Shown here: one piece after another, positions 34,948 through 43,907 of the stretch
Numbering within the stretch: the first letter of the stretch is position 1
Layout: every line of letters begins with the position of its first letter
DNA from: Ilyonectria destructans
Lineage: Eukaryota; Ascomycota; Sordariomycetes; Hypocreales; Nectriaceae
DNA: 64,000 nt
Assembly (NCBI GenBank): GCA_020740775.1
Contig: JAHEWK010000001.1
Span: forward strand, 6,572,001 to 6,636,000
Direction: 5' to 3'
Notes under the pieces: model-generated
Told to the model about the DNA's origin: nothing
Databases searched by the model: none
What the model saw: only the letters and a program-made list of their open reading frames with translations
Made by a program: the position numbers and the translations under genes

Positions 34948-35474
34948 GCTGGAAGTCTTGGGGGCGGGGTTGGAAATTTGATATACAAGATGCGAGCACC
35001 AGGTATGCCTTTACCTTTACAAACTATTTGCCTGGTCGCCTTTGAAGAGCCAAGCTTCTGTGTAACACACTTTGGATTGTAGCGTTCTTTTAATCATGAT
35101 GCGGACTTGAGTCGCCTACGAAATTCTATTCTTATATACAAGAGATGTAAGAGGATGTACGGAGATGTAATAATACTATCGTTATCAATACCGCGCTGTA
35201 AACCAGCACTTACTTACAGCGTTGTCCATCATTAGGTTGCAATTCGCATGGGCAGTGTCTTGAAGGTTTACTCTAGCATACTCCAGAAAAACCCGAAGGC
35301 ATTGCGATGTAAGTGAGCGCTCAGGGTGCGGGAGGCCTTGGGATAAGGGATATTGATGCACGATGCAAAGCTTGAGGTCCAGCTTGCCCTTGCCCACCAG
35401 TGTTTTCTTGCCGTGATTTTTTTATTCAGGTAGAAACAACACGGAAGCAAAGCATTATATGCGATTTTTTGACG
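34948..35474. other. Intergenic region
   Basis: No gene seen. AT-rich in its left half. Confidence 0.5.
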
Positions 35475-36110
35475 ATGGTTCGACTGCCTGCCATCGCCCT
35501 CTTGATCCTGTGCCTCCTCGGCCTGGCCCAGGTGGGAATGGGCAAAGAACAGAACAAGACCCTACCTCTTGATCTCAACACGACACAACTCAGTCTCAAC
35601 CAAAGCCGCACGAGCGATTTCGAGCAGGTCGTCCTCAATCTGACAGCCATCAACAAGACTGTCTTCAACTACAAAGGAGAGAAGCCCGCCCGAGTCGACA
35701 TCCGATGCCAGTGGCAGGAACAAAAGAAAAACAAGAAGAAGTTTATCGCCTTTAAGGTGTTCGTGGCCCCCTACGAGGCAGACTTCCCAAACTGGTGCAA
35801 GAAGCTGGAGACGGCTCTTCACGTGAACTGCCGAGACGACGAGGGCCATGTTTTGGAAGAATGGAAGATCAAGTGGAAGCGCTGCGACCTCCAGTCGACC
35901 GACGTCCGCTCTGGACTGCAGGGGCGGACGGCGTTCTGGGAGATTCATCACAAGAACAAGGGCAACAAATTCTTCGGAGGCGACCTCGCCAACAGGCAGT
36001 GCTCGGAGAATGCGATTACGTTTGCGACGCCCGGGGTCGTGTATGAGTGGATGAATGGGAAAGGGTGTGTCCAGATGCACAAGAACGAGGGCAAGCTGAA
36101 CCACGGATGA
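35475..36110 (+). CDS. Small secreted Cys-containing glycoprotein, unknown
   Basis: Single exon, 211 aa from the ATG at 35475; the frame is open 25 codons upstream but only from GTG. Residues 1-23 (MVRLPAIALLILCLLGLAQV...) form a signal peptide. The mature N-terminus is packed with sequons (NKT, NTT, NQS, NLT, NKT). Six cysteines follow, in RCQW, WCKK, NCRD, RCDL, QCSE and GCVQ, enough for three disulfides. Basic patches (KKNKKK, KIKWKR) alternate with Trp residues. No family was recognised. Size, secretion signal and even Cys count make it a candidate effector or host/environment-interacting protein, by inference only. Confidence 0.75.
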   Translation: MVRLPAIALLILCLLGLAQVGMGKEQNKTLPLDLNTTQLSLNQSRTSDFEQVVLNLTAINKTVFNYKGEKPARVDIRCQWQEQKKNKKKFIAFKVFVAPYEADFPNWCKKLETALHVNCRDDEGHVLEEWKIKWKRCDLQSTDVRSGLQGRTAFWEIHHKNKGNKFFGGDLANRQCSENAITFATPGVVYEWMNGKGCVQMHKNEGKLNHG

Positions 36111-36433
36111 GGGGATTTTGGCCATGGACGGAGTGGGGGGAGTGTTGGGAATGGAGGTTGTGGGCTGACTAGTTTTTAATTGTTCGAGTTTCTATTTCAC
36201 ACGAATCGAATGGTTTCCATAAAAGGCCAATATCAACCTGAAAACACCAGATTTTGCAGTGGATGCATGTTAGCAGTGGAGTTGTGAACTCGACGCCAGC
36301 AAAAGGCCTACGGAAGCCGCTGGCAGCCGCTGCGGGGACATTGCGCAACCCCTGCAGCGCCGGAAACAAAGGTTCGCGGGCGCTGTACGATGGAAACCGC
36401 TAGACCTGGAACCGCTAGACGGCCCTGAATGAC
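36111..36433. other. Intergenic region
   Basis: No gene seen; promoter and leader of the PepP gene. Confidence 0.5.
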
Positions 36434-36811
36434 ATGAGGGTCAGCGAGCTCAGGGAGCTTCCTCTTTCGTTGCAGCTGCCCCGCAGTGCGTTTTGCGTCT
36501 CTCTCATGGCTGCTTCCGCGTGTGTTATCAAGCCCGCGGCGGCGGCGGCTTCTATGGCGGGGTTGCGTCTTGCAACCTGCCGTCCGCTTTGTTATTCTCG
36601 TCTTTGCTCAACGGGATCAACCTCGACTTTGTGTGCATCTCGGTCTGCGATAGTGACTCGACCAGCTTCACGACACTTCTCTTCCGTCCGACAGCTCTTA
36701 CCCGTCCACCTCGCCCGTCGCCTCGCCTCGCCTGGCCCCTCCGATCGATCGCAACAATACAGACGCCTCACCACTCCATCTTCCCCGTCCCCTCCCTCGA
36801 AAGCCTCCACC
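36434..36811 (+). other. In-frame N-terminal extension of PepP, possible mitochondrial presequence
   Basis: The frame is open from ATG 36434, also ATG 36506, through to the PepP start at 36812. The encoded stretch lacks acidic residues over long parts and is rich in Arg, Ser and Ala ([32 protein letters not shown]). Whether it is translated depends on transcription start and leaky scanning. Confidence 0.45.
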
Positions 36812-38433
36812 ATGGTCGCCGAAGACTACGAGGCTGTCCTCAAGGGCAAATACCCCGCCAAGTCGCACGCCAAGCGCGTCGTCGAGCTTATCCGCGAGAA
36901 GAAGCCCGATGCTACCGGCGTACTCTATCTCGAGGGCCGCATGACCAAGCTCCTCGAGGACAATGACGGAGAAGAGCACTTCCGGTGCGTCTGCATCTGC
37001 GCTGTCCCGTGAACTATGCGTGCTGACACTTGAACAGCCAGCGCCGATACTTCTACTACCTCACCGGTTGCAACCTCGCCGACTGCTACTTCGCCTACGA
37101 TATCGAATCCTCCAAGTCGATCCTCTTTATCCCCCCCATCGACCCCGAGAGCGTCATCTGGTCTGGTCTCCCTGTCAGCATCGACGAAGCCCTCGAGAGG
37201 TACGAAGTCGACGAGGTCCGACTCACCACCGAGCTCAACGCCACACTGACCAGCCTCGGAGGTGCCAACCCCAAGTCCACCGTCTTCGCTATTGCAAACC
37301 AGGTCTCGGATAGTGTCACATTCCTCGAATTCGAAGCCAAGGACTTCGACGTCCTGAAGACCGCCATTGAGGTTTCGCGTGTTGTCAAGGATGAGTTTGA
37401 GGTTGCCCTCATCCGCAAGGCCAACGAGGTATCAGACATCGCCCACAGGGCCGTCGTGGAAAACACCGCCAAGGCCAAGAACGAGAGAGAACTGGAGGCC
37501 ATCTTTTTGCAACGATGCGTTGCCAACGGAGGCAAGGAGATGGCATACAGCCCCATCTTCGCCAGTGGCCGGGCCGCCGCAACTCTACACTACGTCAAGA
37601 ACGACGAGCCTCTTGACGGAAAGCTGAACCTCTTGCTCGATGCCGGTGCCGAGTGGAACAACTATGCCTCGGATATTGTGAGTGGGCCCACATCTGTCCC
37701 GTCCGTCTGGTTAAGCATCAATCTGACACCCTGCAGACCAGAACCTTCCCGCTGTCGGGCAAGTTCACCAAGGAATCTCGAGAAATCTACGACATTGTCC
37801 TCAAAATGCAAAAGGATTGCACCGACGTGCTGAAGGAGGGCGTTCTGTGGGACGATGTGCATCTGCTTGCCCACAGGATCGCCATCGATGGTCTGCTGTC
37901 CATTGGCATTCTCAAGGGCGACAAGGATGAGATCCTCAAGGCCCGCACCAGCGTCGCCTTCTTTCCCCACGGCCTCGGACACTACCTTGGCATGGACACA
38001 CACGACACTGGTGGCAACGCCAACTACAGCGACGAGGACACCATTTTCCGCTATCTCCGAGTCCGTGGCAAGCTGCCAAGCGGAAGTGTCATTACCGTTG
38101 AGCCCGGCGTGAGTTAACCCGAATGATGCGCACTGTCCGTGGCGTCGATGTATGGGTCAACTGACAAGCCTAGATTTACTTTTGCAACTTCATTATTGCC
38201 CCTTATCTAGAAGACCCCAAGCACAACAAGTTTATCGACTCTGCGGTATTGGACAAGTACTGGGATGTCGGTGGAGTTCGGTAAGTGGCACCACCAGCGC
38301 CAAGCAAGACACGACGCCTCTAACGTTTTTCAGCATTGAGGATAACATTCTCATCACTGCGACTGGCAGCGAGAACTTGACGACTGTGCCGAAGGAGGCA
38401 GCAGAGCTCGAGGCCATGATCTTAGGCAACTAA
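36812..38433 (+). CDS. pepP: Xaa-Pro aminopeptidase (M24B, PepP-type)
   Basis: Five exons, 36812-36984, 37038-37677, 37737-38108, 38174-38280, 38334-38433, give 463 aa. The main start has a near-perfect context (CCACCATGGTC). The metallopeptidase M24 ligands are visible: [21 protein letters not shown] with two Asp, [15 protein letters not shown] with His, VITVEPGIYF with Glu and GVRIEDNIL with Glu. [13 protein letters not shown] is the usual start of the N-terminal domain. The enzyme removes N-terminal residues preceding proline, using two Mn or similar ions. The frame is open upstream to ATGs at 36506 and 36434. These would add a 102- or 126-residue Ser/Arg/Ala-rich presequence with RHFSSVR, so mitochondrial dual targeting is possible. 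Function is certain; localisation is inferred. Confidence 0.95.
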
Positions 38434-38851
38434 AGAAAAAACATGGTAATTCTTGAGTCTGGCGACGTAGACAGGCGCTGTGGCATCTATGACGGCCTTG
38501 GCATGATGGCCCTGGCACAAGCATGTGATGGCTGGGCGCGAAGACATAATTAGATGAATGATGATGCCGGTGTCGGCGAATGAAGCGAGCAATGGCACCA
38601 CTAGCCAAGCAATGGCCAAGAAATAGTCAAGAATTAACCAAATCAAGCTTCTTTAGACGGCAGGTGGCGAAATGAATACGTCGTATCGAGGTCATTGTTC
38701 GTATTTCGTACTGTGTATCTGGGCGACAACACGGTGCAATTTCCCAGCCGATAGAGGCCTCACTTCATCCCCCTTGACAGCTCCCTCAACAGAGACACAT
38801 CCATCGATTGGCAAAATGGCCACAAACCTGTAATATCTGCAACCCCGTGAA
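38434..38851. other. Intergenic region
   Basis: No gene seen; 3' end of pepP and the promoter of the next gene. Confidence 0.5.
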
Positions 38852-40747
38852 ATGGAGAAACAACCAGACTGGGCCGAGAGGTACCAGCCGCCGCCATCGC
38901 CGTCGGTCTCGCTGCCGCCGCCGCCGGCCTACAGCCCGTACAACCCGTACATGGCCTACAGCGGAACGACCGGCAACGACTACGCCTCGAGCAGCGCGTC
39001 CCTGGCTCCGCTCCCGCCTCCGCCTCCGCCGCCGCTACAGCACCCACTTCCGGCTCGGCCGCTCCGGCCCGCGCGCTCAGCAACCAATCTCTCCGGCGCG
39101 CACCCCCGCGAGCGCTCCGGCTTTGTCGACAGCACCGGCAACCTGCAGGTCGACTTTGTCGTTGACCCGCTGCCCCGCCAGGGATCCCTGAGTCCCCAGC
39201 CGGCGGCCGAGATCAGGCGTGTCAAGAGCTCGTCGGCCTTGTCGGCTACCTTGGACCAGGACCAGAAGCCCAAGGATCAGTCGAAATGGAAGGCTGCTCT
39301 CGGAGAGGCTCAGTACTTTGCGGGAGGACTCATCAGCCATCCTGCCGAGTCGAACAAGCACTTCACCATCATCCGCCACTCGAATGCCTTGGTCTGGTAC
39401 CGCGGCCCAGCGACCTCCGTGCCCATCACTATTCTCTCCGATGCCCCGCTGCCTCCCACTAGGACGATATGGTTGCAGCAGAAGGGCTTCTCGGGCAACG
39501 TGGGCATGTCTCTCAAAGCCCTCATGGGCACCACGGGAGGCTGGATCAACGTCACCCCGGCCACCAAGGCTGCGCCAGAGCACATCCCGGAGAACGACGA
39601 ACGTGGAATCCAGAGGGATCTGAAGCGATTCTTCAAGAAGGTTTCCGGAAAAGCGAGGAAGCACGTTATCAGAGAGACTCACATTGTGCGTATCCCCGCT
39701 GTAGCTCAGGACGGATACTTCCGCCTCGTCCTTAGTGATGGCGACGAAGGCAAAAAGGCCCTCTGCGGAAGTCCTGTGTTCCGAATCGCGAGCACCTCCA
39801 CCGATGTCAGCGCCGTCCGTGGTTCGAGCATTAGCACCCTGCCCTTGGAATTTGGCGTCAAGGTCGCCACCACCATTGGGCAGCAGGTTGTGAAGAAGTA
39901 CACTGGCGTTGCGGGAGCCGTGGTTCAAAGCGGCGCAAAGAGATTCGTCCCGAAGGAGACCATCAGGAAAGTTGCCCGCACGGCATACAACAATTCTGGA
40001 ATCGGCGAGAAAGTCAATGAGAGTTGGAAGAATGGCAAGGCAGGCCGGTACGACCCTATTATTGATGGTGCCATGTTCGACGGGCCGCTCTCCGTCGTCG
40101 GTCCCGAGACTGGCCCCGAGGCGCCGTTCCCGTTCAAATTTTCAGGAAAGGTCGTTCGTGGAACCGGAATCTCGGTCAGAAATCTCGGCATACCGACGGC
40201 GAATTTGAGCGAGGTGCCGGATGATATCAAGATGCGCATGTCTGGAGTCTTTGTGGCATGGGCGTGTATCCAACCGAAGCCGGGCCTGGAAGAAATTGCT
40301 GGCGACTGGTACGAAGCGCTCGTGACGATTGCACCTCTGAGAAACGCCATTCCTGGAGTTGTGCAGAAGAACGGAGTCGCCGTGCACATCATCAATGACT
40401 TTGAAGACGTAGCGTTCTTCGACGCGAGACTGAAGGTCATCCTGATGGGATACCTACACCCTTATACGCCGGATCTTTCAGACGAACTTATTATCGAGGA
40501 GCATGGCCAGGATGTGATGACGACGCTGGCCAGCTTAGGCCGTGAGAACTGGGAGCCGCAAGAGGCAGTTGCGAGCGTGAAGATCATGAAGAGCGAGAGG
40601 AGCTTCTCGGACCGGCTGGGCGACGTGACGGGCAAGGTTCAGAACCAGGTAGATAGGCTTCCGGTTCACTGGGCTGGTGTCAGGTCTGAATCGGGCGTGG
40701 CGAGAGATCAAGCTTATGGGACCGGCGGTCTTTGGATTCCTCGGTGA
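38852..40747 (+). CDS. Large protein with a C-terminal riboflavin-kinase-like domain
   Basis: Single exon, 631 aa. Residues 1-120 are Pro/Ser-rich and disordered (PPPSPSVSLPPPPAYSPYNP, then PLPPPPPPPLQHPLPARP). A middle region of ~250 residues (FAGGLISHPAESNKHFTII...) is conserved-looking but not a family I can name. From about residue 420 (PFKFSGKVVRGTGISVRNLG) it resembles riboflavin kinase: GKVVRGTG...LGIPTANLSEVP matches the G(R/K)xLGxPTAN loop, GVFVAWACI and VAIVGYLHP-like ILMGYLHPYTPD match later strands. The kinase normally makes FMN from riboflavin. Here the domain is fused to a large unrelated N-terminus and may be non-catalytic. Fungal databases sometimes annotate such proteins as riboflavin kinase. 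Confidence 0.8.
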   Translation: MEKQPDWAERYQPPPSPSVSLPPPPAYSPYNPYMAYSGTTGNDYASSSASLAPLPPPPPPPLQHPLPARPLRPARSATNLSGAHPRERSGFVDSTGNLQVDFVVDPLPRQGSLSPQPAAEIRRVKSSSALSATLDQDQKPKDQSKWKAALGEAQYFAGGLISHPAESNKHFTIIRHSNALVWYRGPATSVPITILSDAPLPPTRTIWLQQKGFSGNVGMSLKALMGTTGGWINVTPATKAAPEHIPENDERGIQRDLKRFFKKVSGKARKHVIRETHIVRIPAVAQDGYFRLVLSDGDEGKKALCGSPVFRIASTSTDVSAVRGSSISTLPLEFGVKVATTIGQQVVKKYTGVAGAVVQSGAKRFVPKETIRKVARTAYNNSGIGEKVNESWKNGKAGRYDPIIDGAMFDGPLSVVGPETGPEAPFPFKFSGKVVRGTGISVRNLGIPTANLSEVPDDIKMRMSGVFVAWACIQPKPGLEEIAGDWYEALVTIAPLRNAIPGVVQKNGVAVHIINDFEDVAFFDARLKVILMGYLHPYTPDLSDELIIEEHGQDVMTTLASLGRENWEPQEAVASVKIMKSERSFSDRLGDVTGKVQNQVDRLPVHWAGVRSESGVARDQAYGTGGLWIPR

Positions 40748-41192
40748 CGAGGCATCTTGGAGTGTTTGTCCAACTGCCAGAATTTGACTGAACGTGAGGA
40801 TGAGCAACTTGAAATAATTGCTGGAGCACCACTGAAAATGGGATGGGAGTGTGATCTTAGAATAATAATAAAAAGTTTGTATAATTAGTATTTAATAATA
40901 GACCATGATAGATGTCCGACCCTTCAGATAGTTAAACCCAGCTGTTTGTGTAATTGCTATCTGACAGGTCCTGACGCTAAGATTCGGGAAAAGCTTCCTA
41001 AAGAGGCATTACTTACAGCTACGTGACGAGACCACCGCAACCGCTAGCTGGGTGTGGGTTTGTGGGGTGCGGTCGATAACGGGGTAACAAAGCTCAATAC
41101 AGTCGACGCTGGTATAAATCGGTTGCACTTGCGACTGAAACGATTATTCATGGGCTTACCAGTCTCTGTGAATCGCCGATTCTGTCTTCATC
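40748..41192. promoter_or_regulatory. Intergenic region with TATA box for the dehydrogenase gene
   Basis: AT-rich left half, no gene. TATAAAT at 41114-41120 lies about 75 bp upstream of the ATG at 41193. Confidence 0.5.
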
Positions 41193-42239
41193 ATGTCTCA
41201 ATTTGGGACCCCGAGTGAAACGAAGCACCACGTTGTTCTTCTGGAGGCTGCCAATGCACCTTTACCAACCTTTGTTTTCCCTCACACGTCCCGTCGACAC
41301 GCCCACACACAGCCCCACGAAGTTGCAGCGCGCATCAAGGACGCCACCATTTTGGTTGTGGGTGTGATTGCGATAACTGCCGAACATCTCGACCAGGCAC
41401 CTCTCTTGCAGTGCATCGCCATCACCGCGACGGGGTGTGAATGGCTAGACCGGGCAGCGTTTGCGAAAAGGGGCATCACCGTGGTAAACTGTCCGCAAAG
41501 CAACGTCGAGGCGGTCGGCGAGCACTTCCTCGCTCTATATTTCTCGGCGCGCAAGAAAGTCGTCCAAGTGCACAATGCGATCACGGGACCGGACAGGAAA
41601 TGGGTTCAAGACGGCTCCCTCGTGCCGCTGTGGAAGCAAGGACCTCCCCTCAGTTGTCAGCAAGAGACGTTGGGTATTATTGGATACGGAGCGCTCGGCC
41701 GCAATATCGAGAGTCTGGCGAAGAATGTCGGCTTCGGCCGGGTCTTGATTGGAGAGCGGAAAGGCGAAAGCAAAGCAAGAAACGGGAGGGTGTCATTCGA
41801 AGACGTGATTAGACTTGCGACGACGATTGTGGTCTGTTGCCCAAAGGAGCCTGAAACACTAGGCATGATTTCCGAGTCAGAATTCAACGTCATGAAGCGA
41901 GAAGCGTTGCTTCTGAATTTATCGCGAGGAGGAGTAGTGTGCGAGCAAGCACTGGCAACTGCTCTAAAGGAGGGGCAAATCTTTGGTGCTGCTACCGATG
42001 TGCTCGAGACGGAGCCCGGCGGCGTTGGAACTACGCCCCTAATCCCAGATATCGCCAATGGGGAAGAGCCAGTGCCCAACCTGACGATAAGCAGCCATGT
42101 GGCGTGGTTTTCTCAAAAGACGGTTGAGAATCTAGACCGGTTGCTGAAGCTTGGAATCGAGGGGTTTGTGCTGGACACGCTACTAGATCCGTCCTCGAAG
42201 CCAACAGTTATGGTACATAAAGGGGAGATTTTTAGATGA
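41193..42239 (+). CDS. D-2-hydroxyacid dehydrogenase (NAD(P)-dependent)
   Basis: Single exon, 348 aa. The NAD(P)-binding domain starts at LGIIGYGALGRNIESLAKN with the GxGxxG pattern. The catalytic triad of the family is present: Arg in LNLSRGGVVCE, Glu in DVLETEPG and His in TISSHVAWFS. ITATGCEWLDRAAFAKRGI is typical of the substrate domain of glycerate-dehydrogenase/hydroxypyruvate-reductase-like members. It interconverts a 2-keto acid and a D-2-hydroxy acid; the exact substrate is unknown. It is the first gene of a run with a class II aldolase, a Zn2Cys6 regulator and an anion-type transporter, which suggests a sugar-acid or hydroxy-acid catabolic set. Confidence 0.92.
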   Translation: MSQFGTPSETKHHVVLLEAANAPLPTFVFPHTSRRHAHTQPHEVAARIKDATILVVGVIAITAEHLDQAPLLQCIAITATGCEWLDRAAFAKRGITVVNCPQSNVEAVGEHFLALYFSARKKVVQVHNAITGPDRKWVQDGSLVPLWKQGPPLSCQQETLGIIGYGALGRNIESLAKNVGFGRVLIGERKGESKARNGRVSFEDVIRLATTIVVCCPKEPETLGMISESEFNVMKREALLLNLSRGGVVCEQALATALKEGQIFGAATDVLETEPGGVGTTPLIPDIANGEEPVPNLTISSHVAWFSQKTVENLDRLLKLGIEGFVLDTLLDPSSKPTVMVHKGEIFR

Positions 42240-42725
42240 TGTACGAAGTAGACTACTAAGAATCACTTTTCTGCGACTACACTAAATGACTGTGATATAA
42301 CTTGAGCGGAAATGGGTCAACCCAGAGCACCCAAGACTCGGGATGGAAGGAGTTATCTATGAATCCACAGTCTGTACCCAATTATTTCGCAGCCATCCCC
42401 ACTCCCCACTCTGTATGGGGGCAAAATAATCGTCGAGGAATGTAAAGCCGACATCAATTCGGCTTAGCTTGCCATTTGAGTGAAAACCACCCGCAAGGCC
42501 GGGATCAGCATCGGGACCAAGGCCTGGCGTTGAGGATTGGTAACGAATGGATACGTGGACTGCTCACACAGGATAAATATTGGCGTGAATCTGCTGAGGG
42601 AGAGATTTCTTATCTCTCACCACTTCCAATCCATCCTTTAATCGGTGCATCTTACTATCACTTCCCTCGCGGGGTATCATTTCAACGGCCTCTACAGGGA
42701 TTTGAGTTCACAAGTCGGCTTCACC
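42240..42725. promoter_or_regulatory. Intergenic promoter region with perfect 7-bp palindromic arms
   Basis: AAGCCGA at 42445-42451 and TCGGCTT at 42459-42465 form perfect inverted arms around a 7-nt centre, placing CCG and CGG triplets nine bases apart. Spaced CCG/CGG triplets are typical Zn2Cys6 regulator sites. It lies about 260 bp upstream of the aldolase ATG. Binding is inference. Confidence 0.45.
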
Positions 42726-43628
42726 ATGGCGCCACACTCTAGCACTGATATGTCGTCTTCGACCGCTACCGATCAGGTTGCGACAAAGAAACACTGGGTG
42801 CCGCATGCCAAGACAGACAAGACAGCCCTCGAGGCTATCTCGCAAGGCGTGCCACTCGCCGGCATCCCAAAGTTCCCCTCCTTCCACGAGGAGCGCACAC
42901 ACATCTTGGAGCATATGGCCGCGGCTTTTCGAATCTTTGCTCGCAAGGGATTTAACGAGGGCATGTCCGGCCACATCTCCATCCGCGACCCTGAGAACAT
43001 CCACACTTTCTGGACAAACCCACTCGGCCGCCCGTGGCCTCTGATGCGCGCTTCTGACATGGTCCTCGTGGACTACAGTGGCCAGGCTGTGGGAGGCAAC
43101 ATGAGCCGGCCTTCGAACGCGGCGGGATTCCTCATCCATAGCGCTCTGCACAAGGCTAGGCCCGATGTAAATGCTGCCTGTCACACGCATTCTATATATG
43201 GAAAAGCTTGGTCTACGTTTGGTAGGCCGCTTGAGATGATCAGCCAAGACGCTTGCATATTCTATGGAAAGGCACAAGCTGTATATGAAGATTTTGGAGG
43301 TGTAGTCTTCGATGAAGACGAGGGAATCAGGCTTGCCGATTCTCTGGGAGCAGAAGGCAAAGTGATGACATTAACAAACCACGGTCTCCTGACAGTGGGC
43401 CAAACAGTTGACGAGGCAGCGTACCTGTTTACGTTGATGGAGAAGAGCTGTCAGATTCAGCTGATGGTGGAAGCCGCTGCTGCCAATGGAATTCCGAAAC
43501 GGATCGTCGACGATGCTGTGGCTGCATACACATTTGAGATGACGTCAAGCCCAGACAGCTTGTACTGCGAATTTCAGCCGGAATTTGAGGTCGAGGATGC
43601 TCTGAGTAATGGAGATTTTCGTAAATGA
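42726..43628 (+). CDS. Class II aldolase/adducin-domain protein
   Basis: Single exon, 300 aa from ATG 42726 in strong context (TCACCATGGCG); the upstream frame opens only with GTG. The class II aldolase/adducin fold is clear: AAAFRIFARKGFNEGMSGHI, metal-binding HTHSIYGKAWS and the later TLTNHGLLTVGQTVDEAAY with the third zinc His. FPSFHEERTHILEHM starts the domain. Members include L-fuculose-phosphate aldolase, ribulose-5-phosphate epimerase and many fungal proteins of unknown substrate. No phosphate-binding signature is clear enough to choose. It lies next to the D-2-hydroxyacid dehydrogenase, whose job may be coupled. Confidence 0.93.
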   Translation: MAPHSSTDMSSSTATDQVATKKHWVPHAKTDKTALEAISQGVPLAGIPKFPSFHEERTHILEHMAAAFRIFARKGFNEGMSGHISIRDPENIHTFWTNPLGRPWPLMRASDMVLVDYSGQAVGGNMSRPSNAAGFLIHSALHKARPDVNAACHTHSIYGKAWSTFGRPLEMISQDACIFYGKAQAVYEDFGGVVFDEDEGIRLADSLGAEGKVMTLTNHGLLTVGQTVDEAAYLFTLMEKSCQIQLMVEAAAANGIPKRIVDDAVAAYTFEMTSSPDSLYCEFQPEFEVEDALSNGDFRK

Positions 43629-43907
43629 TATTTTTAAGAGGGCTTAGTTGTAAAATTTGGATATCAAGTATATAGCAATGCATACATAGCGCACATCGAC
43701 ACACAATCAACGTGCACTGCCAATGATGTAGTAAGTTCCGTGACGTGATAACAAGATAACCAACATCCTGATCCGAAGTTTATTGTCAGGACTGCAACAG
43801 GAGCACATGATTTATTTATGGCCCGTGGAGCAAGCAAATGCTGCTTGTAAGAGGTATGGATGGTGGGTATAAAGTGTAAGGCAATGTTGTCTTGATGACT
43901 GTATGCA

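Noticed and set aside
42645..42725. N-terminal extension of the aldolase
   Set aside because: Opens with GTG only; the ATG at 42726 is in strong context.
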